Part shown: positions 8,156-17,500 of the stretch, in pieces | Layout of the letters: every line of letters starts with the position of its first letter | Numbering within the stretch: position 1 is the stretch's first letter | NCBI RefSeq assembly: GCF_000611645.1 | Contig: NW_014012631.1 | Coordinates: forward strand, 1 to 17,796 | DNA length: 17,796 bases | From: Monoraphidium neglectum | Lineage: Eukaryota; Chlorophyta; Chlorophyceae; Sphaeropleales; Selenastraceae | Reading direction: 5' to 3' | The notes under the pieces: model-generated | Seen by the model: the letters and a program-made list of their open reading frames with translations, nothing else | Told to the model about the DNA's origin: nothing | Databases searched by the model: none | Position numbers and translations under genes: made by a program

Positions 8156-10416
8156 CGCCCTGCAGCGGCAGCGCTGCTGCCAGCGCTGCCGCCGATGAGT
8201 CCCTGCTCCACAGTCGGCGCCAGCCGTATCTGCAGCGGCGCGGGTTTGCCCCCGCCCGCGGCGGCGCTGCCAGCCGCCCTGTGGTGGTCGTGCCCATGCT
8301 GTCCATGTGGCTGACCGCCAGGCGCTGGGCGGCCTAGCAGCAGCTGCTCATAGGGCCTCACCCGCACGCTGCCAAAGTAGCCCGCCCCATAGGCCGGCCC
8401 CCTCCCGCCGACGCCGCCGCTGCCTTTGCCTTTCCCCGCTGCCTCGCTGCTGCCGCTACTGCTGCTACCAGCCCCAACGCCGTCGCTCCCTTCGCCAGCG
8501 CCGCCGACGCCGCTGGAAGCTTGCTCCTCGTCCATCTGGCACTGCATGCCCAACAGCTCGGCGGCCTCCCTGCGCGCACGTGCGTGTTTGCTTTTGAGTG
8601 GCAGGTGCGCATGTAGGGAAGAGGCCAAGAGGGTGCGCTTTGTGATGGTGCTTTGTCACTGCCCCGCGTTGTGTTCCACAGGGGAACTCTTTTCCGCAAG
8701 CACAGACCATCAACGGTCGCTGGCCGTGTGGAAGCCGGCCTGCCCGCCATGCGATGTCGCGGCGTCCCACCAGTTGAGGACCGTGACGCCGGCCGAGAGG
8801 TCGAGGATTCCGAGGATCGGGGCGCTGCTGTTGATGCTGACGGACAGGATGACCAGGCCGGCTGCGCTCGGTCGTGCAAGGAGATCGTGTGACGGTGAGC
8901 CGCGCACCTTTGCGTGGGCGTTTCCAAGCATGCACGTGCAGCCTCAGCCCGAGCGCGGCGCGGCAGTAAATGCACTGTGCCCCTGATTACGCGATTGGCT
9001 GCAAGCAGGCCCGCAGCAAACGCTGGCGTGCAGTCCATTGTGAACATTGTGAACAATCCAGACGTGTCAAAAGCAGGCTGCTCACTCTTTGTAAACTGGC
9101 AGGGCACCCGCCGCAGCCCCTTGGTGTCCAGCAGCCCCGCAGCCGCGTGTCCGGCCGGATGGAAAACCAGGCGGTTGCCGGCCCAGTCAAAGTCAATGTC
9201 AAAGCACCGCAGCGCCCGCACGCCCAGCATGCCGCCCGGGCCCGCCTGCGGGAGCTGCGGCGGCTGCTGCCGCGTGCCCTCGCCCTGCTGATGCTGCTGC
9301 TGCTGCTGCTGCTGCTGTTGCTGCTGCGGGGGCTGCGGCTGCATGCGGCGCGCCTTGCGGGGCACTGGTAGCTCGCTGACGCACGCGCTCAGGGCAGGCA
9401 GCTTGAACGTGCCTGCCGATTGTGGAAGGGTTGCAGGACAGTGCTAAACAGGGCGAAAATCAAGGCCGGGCAGGCCCCCGCTGCTACAGAAGTAACAGCG
9501 CGCCCCGCGGCGCTGCGCTGGCGACTGCACGGCCGGGTGGACCTGCCGCCTGCGCATTTGTCCACGGGCCGCTGGTCCGATCCTCGACCGCTGCGGGGCG
9601 ATCGTGTGGCGCTTGACGCCGGAGCACCGTCACTCTGAACTGTGCAAAGCACGCGCAGCGCGCACAGCGCGCCGCCACCCACCGAGCCACATCTCTGGCA
9701 GCTCCACCCTCTGCCGCAGCGTCGGCCCGCCGCTGTCCAGCGCGCGCACCGCCGACCCGTCGCTGGGCCCGATGCCCAGCCGCTGCCGCAGGTCTGGGCT
9801 GATTGTGCAGTTGTAGGAGCCCGCCTCTAGCAGAAAGTCGACGAATCCGATGTCCCCGACGTCCACGGGGACTGTCAGGTACCGCCGCGTCGACCGCCGG
9901 TGCGCGAGCGTCAGCCGCAGCGGCAGCCGCACGACCCGGGCGCGCTCGGCGAGGCGGCGGGCGGCGAGGCGCGACAGCAGCGCGGCGCGGTCGGCGGCGG
10001 GCGGGACGTCCTCGCCTGGGGGGGTGGGGAGGGGTGTTGGCGGGTTGCGGGTGCTGGGATGTGGGGGCGTGTGTGTGTGTGTGCGGCGCTGAACAATGCT
10101 TGTGCGGCATCGCGACAGGGGGGGAGGGCGTTACACATGTATCCCTGGCTCGACTGAGGGTGAAAGCCCTTGGGGACTGTGTGCGCGGTGGTGGCGCACC
10201 CAGACGGCGGAGGGCGCTAGCCAGCTGATCGCGGTCAAGCTTGCAAATGGACGCGCGCTCGCTGGCGAGCAGCATTGCCTGCGTCCCGGATGTCGAGTGG
10301 ACGCAGACGGAAACACGCTGGGCGCGCATGTGCGCCGGTGTTGCTGCCCCGCTGTTTGACAGCGTCCCATGCCGCGGCGTGCTGCGAGGCAAGAGGCACC
10401 GCTGTCTAGCCAGCAT
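7804..10416 (-). CDS. Aspartyl-protease-like (retropepsin/pepsin fold) protein with degenerate active sites and polyQ tracts
   Basis: Exons in transcript order are 10416-10200, 10015-9683, 9412-9086, 8861-8771 and 8569-7804. Phases match at every junction and give 577 residues. Residues 1-47 are Arg/Ser/Thr-rich and acid-free, probably an organelle transit peptide. The first lobe has VGDIGFVDFLLEAGSYNCTI (124-143) and RQRLGIG, which fits the active-site loop of aspartyl proteases, but E136-A137-G138 stands where D-[ST]-G is expected. GMLGVRALRCFDIDFDW (244-260) matches the G-hydrophobic-G-D/x-L flap-strand signature. The second lobe has ILGILDLSAGVTVLNW (308-323), with D313 but no DTG/DSG. 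The C-terminus GADIWGRRRMVLC is like the end of a second lobe. Low-complexity inserts include a 14-residue Gln/His run at 213-226 and a longer Q14 tract in the last exon. The family is inferred from remembered plant and algal aspartyl-protease-like proteins. Whether it cleaves anything is doubtful. Confidence 0.7.
8113..8154 (-). repeat. Coding CAG repeat, 14 uninterrupted glutamines
   Basis: Fourteen pure CTG triplets on the plus strand read CAG on the coding strand. They lie in the last exon of the protease-like gene and are flanked by Ala/Gly-rich sequence. A pure triplet run of this length is likely to vary between strains. Confidence 0.9.
9285..9326 (-). repeat. Coding CAG repeat with one His and one CAA interruption
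   Basis: Fourteen triplets encode eleven Gln, one His and two Gln in exon 3 of the protease-like gene. They sit in a Pro/Gln-rich insert just before the conserved GMLGVRAL segment. Confidence 0.9.
10069..10084. repeat. GT dinucleotide run in intron 1 of the protease-like gene
   Basis: A short, perfect GT run lies in the 184-bp first intron (10016-10199) of the minus-strand gene. Confidence 0.7.
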
Positions 10417-10778
10417 CTAGGCTGACGACCAATGCAATCGCGAGGATCGAACGACTTGATTCAACCGAGATCACCTAAGACCGGTCGCATGCATCTACTC
10501 ATCAGCTGCAACAACACACATTCTCGAATTTCTAGACAATAGCAATAACTCTGAGTAGTTTCTCACACTCACTACGGTGACCCATGCACGGTTGAGCGCT
10601 GGTTCTGTATACCGTAGAGGACACTCAGCTCGACTCAACACTTGACCAGAAAGTTCTATTCACTGCAGCGCGCACGGGCTCACGGGTCTGCACGCAGCAC
10701 CCGCTCGACAAGCCGCCGCCTCGCCCGCGGGCTTGGATTAGTGTACAAGCGGTGCGCCGACAGCGCCGCAGCGGCACT
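10417..10778. promoter_or_regulatory. Compact divergent promoter region
   Basis: Only 362 bp separate the start codons of the minus-strand protease-like gene and the plus-strand 2OG oxygenase, so this segment must hold both 5' UTRs and both promoters. It is clearly more AT-rich than its surroundings, especially at about 10500-10620. A CCAAT element occurs at 10429-10433 and a TATA-like GTATAC at 10607-10612, about 165 bp before the oxygenase ATG. Neither element is proven. Confidence 0.5.
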
Positions 10779-12680
10779 ATGCGGGTGTACCTGCACCCAG
10801 AGGGCCTGCAGCCCGACGCCCTAGCTGCAGTGCAGCGAGATGCAGAGGGCATCAGCCACGCCCCCAACTTCTGGGTGCCGCGCGCCCGCATCGAGGCTGG
10901 TGCCGCCGCTTGTCGCTCGGCAGCTGACGTGGCGGTCCTGCAGCTGTATGAGCGCCACATGCGGCGGCGACTGCCGCCGGACTGGGCAGGCGCCGAGTAC
11001 TGGTGCCAGGTGCGGCCTAAGTGGCTGAGCGCCGCCTCGTGGCCCACATGAGTCATGTGCGTCCTGCGAGGCCAGCGTGCCAGGCCCAGCTGCAAGCTGC
11101 CTTGCTTGGCTCCGCATTTGCGCCTCTCTGCCCAGCCCACCTTGGCCGGTTCAAATCTCACACACACTAACACATGCCCAACAAACCCGCGTGTACACAC
11201 ACATGTGCGCTTGTGGGCACCTGCACACACTCGCTTGCTCACGCGCCCTCACTACGCTTGCGACAAGGTTTACGAGCCCGGGCGCGGCCTGGCCTTCCAC
11301 TTTGACAAGGATGAGCACCTGTTGGTCAGCGATGGGGCGATGGTCAACCCAGTATGGTCGTCTGTGCTGTACTTGACGGGCAGCTGCGATGCCGGCGCGC
11401 GGCGCGAGGGTGGGTGCTTTTGGTGGTGGCCTGCCCTGGGCTGGCAGCCTTGGGCTGGCAGCTGGCATGAATTGGGGCGCCTGGCTGGGGACAGACGGCA
11501 GCCCACGGGGCTGCCCCCGGTGGTCTTGATGAGTAGGGTTTTTGCTTTGGCGGGTGGATTGAAGGAGGGTTGTGCCGGCCCCTTCCGGCTGCAATCAGCC
11601 GCTGCTAGGCAGCGGCCCAATCGTTTCATCGCCCCGCTCCCTCAAGCGACTGCCTGATGAGATACTTGCGCCGTCCCTGGCAAACGTGCCTCAGGCCCAA
11701 CGGTTGTGGTTGACCAGGTGTTTGACCAGACCCTTGGCCACCCAGTCCCAGAGGACCCGGAGAGCAGCTGCCTGATCTACCCCGTGGAGGGCGCATATTG
11801 CGTCTTTGACGGCCGCCTGGGGCACGGCGTGCTGGACAGCTTCTCGCCAGCTGCCCGGGCGACGCTGTTGGTCAACTGGTGGACGCACCAGCCGCAGGTG
11901 TGGGGGGTGAAGGGCTGCCGCTCGCTCGGGTGTGGCGCAGCCTGGACAACGTTGTGCTCTTGTGCTCATTTAACTCCAATTGTACAACGTCGCATGCATC
12001 CAAGCACTGACTTCCTCGCTGCACGCAACCATTGGATAAAACCCCGCAGGCCGTGCTCGAGGCCACGGATGTGCAGCTGCAAGAGTTGGGCATCCCCCTG
12101 CTGCCAGCCTTAGGCAGCGGCGCGCAAGAGACTGGCAGCGGCACGCAGGAGACTGGCAGCGGCAGCGGCGTTGCCGCCAGCGGCAGCAGCGGCGACTGCA
12201 TCGAGCCCACCCTGGCAGCGCTGGCTGTGCAGGATTCAACGGCAGGGCCGCAGCGGCAGCAGGATAGCGGGACAGCGAGCGGCAACGCCGCATGTGGCGG
12301 CGGCGGCGATGTCGGTAGTGCGCCTGATGCATGTGACGGTGCAGCCATCCCTGAAGTCGCCGCGCCAGATGCGGCCACCCTAGACCACGCAGTCCTGGTG
12401 TGTCTTGGCAGTTGACCAAGTCAAATCATTTGCATTGACTACCAAAAGACCAATTTAGATGCTGCTGCCCTTGTTGATGTTGCATGCAATCGCCAAAAAC
12501 CCTCGCTCACAAGCTCAACACCGTCTTTCTTTCGACACCTGCTTGGCGCCTCCCCCCCTTGTACCAGGTCGACACCCTCCTGTCCGAAGCTGGCCTGAAG
12601 CTGGTGGGGCAGGGCGCTGTCAGCGCGGTGCGGGTGCGGCACCAAGGCCTGGTGTTGCTGCCCTTGGACCCTGAACAGGT

Positions 12681-12723
<43 letters not shown>

Positions 12724-12888
12724 CAGCAGCAGCAGCATCGTCAAGAGGGGGACGAAGGGAAATCAGGATCAGCAGCCGTAGCTCTGAACATGCAGACAGC
12801 CGCGGCGCTGGTGCCGCACAGCATGCTGCCCGCGTCTGACACGGAGAGCGAGGACGAGAGCGCTAGTGGTTCTGGTAGCGAGACCTGA
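10779..12888 (+). CDS. 2-oxoglutarate/Fe(II)-dependent oxygenase with polyQ C-terminal extension
   Basis: Proteins of this fold use Fe(II), O2 and 2-oxoglutarate to hydroxylate proteins or small molecules. Exons 10779-11009, 11268-11409, 11695-11897, 12050-12397 and 12568-12888 join in phase to 414 residues. Visible signatures are YWCQVYEPGRGLAFHFDKDE, giving the metal-binding H88-x-D90, then SSVLYL and GPTVVVDQ. The distal metal histidine H168 lies in GRLGHGVLD, and R179 in SPAARATLLVNWW is the expected 2-oxoglutarate arginine. The catalytic core thus ends near residue 192. The rest is low complexity: a repeated GSGxQET motif (about 215-232), Gly/Ala/Ser-rich sequence, a polyGln tract (347-364) and an acidic Ser-rich end. 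The starting ATG is where GC-rich third positions begin. The exon 4/5 junction (12397/12568) is the least certain, because low-complexity sequence offers little homology. Substrate and location are unknown. Intron 1 is CA-rich. Confidence 0.85.
11158..11230. repeat. CA-rich tract in intron 1 of the oxygenase gene
   Basis: CACACA, GTGTACACACACATGTGC and TGCACACAC blocks occupy the 3' half of the 258-bp first intron (11010-11267), just before the acceptor. Confidence 0.6.
12682..12738 (+). repeat. Coding CAG repeat of the oxygenase gene
   Basis: Thirteen pure CAG triplets (12682-12720) are followed by GAG, four CAG and CAT. They encode Q13-E-Q4-H in the last exon, outside the catalytic core. 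Confidence 0.9.
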
Positions 12889-13601
12889 AAGGCTCACACC
12901 TGGCAATACATCTAGAGCGGCTTTGTCACTTCTGTGCTATTGCTCTTCTTTGTGCAACGGTCCCTTGTTGGTTGGGTGGGTGCAGAGGCCTTTGGGCTAC
13001 GCTGCAACCCCAATTGTGGAGGCGTCTCCATGTTTGCTAGCAGCGTTTAGCGTGAGGTTGTTTGTGCGTGCAGGAGTGAGATTGGGGTGTTTGTGCTGGT
13101 GCTGGCCATGTCCTCGTGATGCACGATGCTTGTGGTGGTATAACTTTACTGGTGCACATAGCATTCCCGATGGCATGCTTTGCCACTGCCAGTGTCACGC
13201 CCCTGGGACCTGCACAGCGCTCTTCGGCATATGGCCTGCAGGAGTCCTAGCCCGTGTCTGCGCGCTGGGAATTGGGCGCTTCTGAGAAGTCTCTAAGCCT
13301 GCACCCCAGCCGTACAGGACCTGTGCGTGCGTGGCCCTCTTGAAGACGCTGGAAGCGCCCGTAGGTGTACACCACCACACAAGCGCGTTCCAGCCCCAGC
13401 TCGCTCATGTGCAGTTGTGCAAGCTTACAGTGAAATCTGTCATGCGCGCGCTGTTCAATGTCCTTATTGGCAGGTCCAGCCACCAAATCACATTGATGCA
13501 TCTCAGCAAGCCTGCTAGGAGTTCCCGTGTCATCCTCTGAATTGGGATCGAACGCGCTTGCGTGTTGATGCAGCCGAGGTTGCGCACCCTCACAAGACTA
13601 A

Positions 13602-13625
13602 TGGGAATACCCATGGGTATTCCCA
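13602..13625. repeat. Perfect 24-bp palindrome
   Basis: The arms TGGGAATACCCA and TGGGTATTCCCA are exact reverse complements of each other with no spacer, so the whole 24 bp reads the same on both strands. The symmetry stops at 13601/13626. It lies in non-coding DNA. Confidence 0.9.
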
Positions 13626-14187
13626 GGATGTGGCCCCAGCTGGCAGCCCATCTTGGCAAGTCGTGACTCCCTTGGCCCCCCCCCCCCAAAAAAAAGTCCT
13701 GGCTATGGGGCAAAAGCCCAGAATGGTTTGCCACAACATGCACACGAGGGCTCAGGCAAAAACGCTAGTGGTAGTGCGCGTGTGCAGCACAAGCCACAAG
13801 GGTACAATGTACATGTCAGTGTTGCGGGTGCTGAGATGTGTTTCAGACGCGGCTATTTGCAGGAGTGAAAAAGTGCAAAGGTCCTGTTTGTCACCAGGCG
13901 TGCCGGCAGAGGTGCGGTCTGTGGAAAAAGCAAGCATCCATGTGTGCACGTGTGTGCCGGATGCTGAGTCTGCACCTCACTCTCCCAAATTGCCGTCGCA
14001 AGTGCACGGTATGGAGTGCTCTGTTCAGTGAGCCTAGATCATATGATGGATGCGTGCCGTTATGCGGCCCATTTGGCCAAGCTGAGGGTCGACTCCTTGG
14101 CGGCTTCCTCGCATCAGCCGCCGCCTGGTTCCCCTTGTCGTGCTGTCTCAGATTGCGCGCGGCATGGCCCCCCCACCCCAGACCAGT

Positions 14188-14239
14188 CAAGGCCCCTATG
14201 CAGAAACAATTCCTCTCCGCAAAAACAAGGCCCCTATGC
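14188..14239. repeat. 14-bp direct repeat
   Basis: CAAGGCCCCTATGC occurs at 14188-14201 and again at 14226-14239, separated by 24 bp. No gene or element boundary is associated with it. Confidence 0.75.
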
Positions 14240-14528
14240 GCAGGCAGAGCGTGGGGCAGGCATGTTGGTGGGTGCAATCGCATGTGGACCGGCTGTCGTA
14301 GCTTGCGATTGCAGCAATTTGCTCCAGCAAGGAAGTTTGCTTGCCATCGATGCCATGCATGGATGGGCCATGAGGGCCACCCCAGCGGTTGAAATAATAG
14401 CTATCAGAGCTGCCAGGGAGCAGGTAGCTCATCACGGCGGTCCGTCCCCGGCTGTGCCAAGTAGTCAACATCAAGCACGTTTTTAACAGATAGATGCCGC
14501 CCGCGTCTGGCGTCGAGGCCCCCCCATG

Positions 14529-17500
14529 CTAGGCATGCTGCCCTGCCGGGCCCTGCGCAACGACCTTCGCCACCGCCGCCGCCGCGATGGCCGCCCCGCC
14601 CTCCCCGCGGCCGGCCGCGTCCGCCGTGCCGTCGCCGCTGCGCTTGTCTGCGGCGCTCGTGTCCCTCTTGGCCCGCTCCAGCGCGGCGGGCGGCATCGCC
14701 AGCCCCACACCCTCGAGCCCGCCCTTGATCCACGCCTCAAACTCGGGGCGCGCCTCCTGGGGGCGGAGCAGGCGGCCGGCCGGGTCGCCCCCCTCGATCA
14801 TCTGCATGGGGATCGATGTAGGGCGTGCCAGTCGGCGTCAGTGCGAGCGCTTGAGGTGAGGCCAGCAAGCAGGCGTGTGCCACCACCAAGTCTGATGTTT
14901 CAAGGCGGCAAGTGCTGCAAGTCGTATACGCGTGCGGCGCATGCCGCAGGCTGCATCACCCCATGACAGTCAAACACAAGCACGCTGGCATTTTAGGCTG
15001 ATGACGCCCCTCCACGCACCTGGGCCACTGTGTAGTGCTCTGCCAGGTGGTAGCAGTAGTCAGCCAGGCTGTAGTTGGTGGCCGCAGACATGCCCTTGAG
15101 CCGCACCTGCGCAGAAGGGTGTTGTGTTTGTTTGATTGCAGGGACTGTTGGGCACGACGGATTGGGAGAGGAGGACAGGCGCAACAAAGTTTTTTCCACC
15201 CAATATTATTTGCTGGCGTGGCACTGTTCGAGGTGTGCTCTGCCATCAAGGAGGCATTGGGAGAGCCAATTACCTGACTCCAGCAGGGAGCGAGGGCGCG
15301 CGTCAAGTGTGCCATGACATGCCCCTGATTGCGTGACAAAGCGGCACGCTTACTCATTCATGCCCCTCCTGATGATCAGCTGCGGGGCCTTTGGATCGCC
15401 ATCGCGCACAACATCAGCGAGCAAGGTTTGAGTGTGCAGGGTTGGATCGTCTTGTCTGCGCACCAGGGCTGTGTCGTAGGCGCGCGCGGCGTCCCTTTCC
15501 TCAGAGTAGAGGCCCAGGTAGATGTGGCGGCTGCCGGGGATGCCTGGTGGGTGCAATCAATTAAATTTGATTTGTAATGCATTTTTCTCAGCACCAGTGA
15601 TTTGAAGGGGATAAGGACAAGGACAGTCAAGGGTCATTTCGGCAGGGCAATCTCTGGTGATTGGTGCCGTGCACAGGTGGACCTTGGACATCGCTGCTTG
15701 CGGCAATTATTGACGGCTGCACACGCGAGACTTGGCTGAGGAACCATTGCAGCCAATGCATGCAGCAGGTACCCTTTGCTGGCAGCGCACACCCGTGCCC
15801 AACACCCACCAATGCGCGCCTCCCAGCGTCCTGAGGGGTGAGCGGTGACCCCGCGGTACGTGGACGAGCCGCGGGAGAAGCCCTGAGGCAGCAGTGCACA
15901 GAGCCCACAGGTGGACAAGATTGGAGAGACCCGCCTTGGATACACTTTCAGGATGGGGTTGAGGTTGGGGGTACAAGAGCTGGCTGCAACTGGCACTTGC
16001 TGGTTGCCTGAAAGCACAGCCTGTACTAATTACGTACCAGCACATGCCACCCTCAGGACTCAGCCCTCGAGAGCGCACAGCAGAGGCGCGCTCTGTCCAA
16101 GCAATCGCGGGCCCATGCAACATACGCCCACCTGGCTCTGGCGCCGCACTGCCATGACAAGCTCCTCTGTCGTGATGGTGTGCAGGACAGCCAGCAGGTC
16201 CCCGTAACGCGACTTGTCAAACTGTTGAAATGTAGGTTTGGTGCACTTTTTTTTCAAATTTGAGTCCATGCAAATGGGCGGAGTGCCGACTTGCTGAACA
16301 CGCGGTTGCGCCGCAGTTGCAGCTGAGGGTTGAGCGGCGCTGGTTCTGGCACGCGCATCTGACCATGCGCGGGCAAAGCTGGACTCGCTGTCGGGGGACA
16401 GCCACGCGTAGTTGCGCATCGGCCGTCACGTTGGACGGCTCTCACGTTGGTCTTGACATCGAGGCCCTTGGTCTTCAGGGCGGCCATGTCATACCTGAAC
16501 AGTGAAATGGTTGCGCGTGTTGCACAATTCGGTGTTTAAGGAGCGAGGCTGCCAGGGGCCCGCAGGCACATGCAGCACGGGCCGTGCATGCAGTGGGGCA
16601 GGCGCTGTAGGGGATGAGGGGGCCACTCACGCTTCAGCGGCCGACTCCTCCACCTCGAAACCGCCCAGGTACACCTGCCTGCGTGCAGCAATGGGATAGA
16701 TTGATTGACTGATGGATTTATCGATTGATGGGACGTATTGGTTCATGGGATTTTCCAAAGGGTGCAACCTCAAGGCGGCTGACGCGCGCAAGACAGTGTG
16801 CTTATGGCACTGACAGTCCAAGGATCAGCAAAACGGAGAGGGACATCATGTGATTTGATACCATGTAGCATCGCTGCAAACCACAACAGCATCTCCGCCT
16901 GCAGCATGGGCAAGGCGCTTGCATTGAGCGCCGCAAACGGTTGCTCCTTTGGCCGCCTCAACGCACACCTCATCCGCCACTCACTTGCCCATCTCCTTGA
17001 TCCAGATGTGGCTCTCCCACCGCCCGCTGCGGCGGTGGCGTGTCACGCCACGGAAAGATGACGAGTGGCGCTCCTCCGCCGCTGCGCTCGCGCCATCGGT
17101 CGCAGCCACCGCACCAGCAACAGGCGCCCTCGGCACCCGCCGGTGCGTTGCTGCCGCGGTGCCGCCGCCCCCCGCGCGTATGCGACCGCTGGAGCGCTTG
17201 CTAGCTGCCACTGCCGGTGCTGCTGGTGCTGCGCGGCGACGGCGCTTGGCGGCGCCGCGGCTCCTGCCGCTGCCGCCGCCGCCGCTGCTGCTGCTCGCAG
17301 CACCGTTTGCGTCGCCGCCGCCGCCGCCGCCGCTCGCCTCGTCGCCGCTATCATCGCTGCCGTCGCCCTCGCCACCTGCAGACCAGTCCTCATCCTCAGA
17401 ATCTGCTGAGACGCGCCGCTTGCGTGTTTTCGAAGAAGTCGGGGCGCGCTTACTGCACGGCGCGCGCTCGCTCTGGCGCCTGCCGCCGCTGGCTGCGCGG

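Larger units (their letters stand above)
12889..14528. other. Convergent intergenic region without a recognisable gene
   Basis: The 1.64 kb between the oxygenase stop and the AP2-gene stop must contain both 3' UTRs. None of the open frames (for example 13558-14031 and 13838-14392) shows a domain, and base composition is more mixed than in the exons. Contents include the 24-bp palindrome at 13602-13625, a C12-A8 homopolymer at 13676-13695, and a 14-bp direct repeat (CAAGGCCCCTATGC) at 14188-14201 and 14226-14239. The only minus-strand TGTAA is at 13429-13425, about 1.1 kb beyond the AP2 stop. It would imply a very long 3' UTR. Confidence 0.55.

Noticed and set aside
7826..8337. Plus-strand open frames with Cys or Leu runs
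   Set aside because: They are the antisense of the polyglutamine exon (CTG/TGC repeats) of the protease-like gene.
8358..9365. 335-codon minus-strand frame that runs through exon 3 into the following intron and beyond
   Set aside because: Only 9086-9365 of it is real coding sequence. After the GTGAGC donor the frame loses family similarity, while splicing to 8861 restores it in phase.
10625..11242. 205-codon minus-strand frame
   Set aside because: It is antisense to exon 1 and the CA-rich intron of the oxygenase, and its Cys/Val-rich end is a repeat translation.
13540..13570. tRNA B-box-like sequence on the minus strand (GTTCGATCCC)
   Set aside because: The flanking bases do not form a T stem, and no acceptor stem or A-box lies at a suitable distance. 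Similar words near 10444 and 11149 fail the same way.
15350..15463. Continuation of the AP2-R2 frame past TAL-VRRQDD to a stop
   Set aside because: It destroys the conserved end of the AP2 domain; splicing at CTG|GTGCGC to 15106 gives AL-VRLKGMSAATNY in phase.
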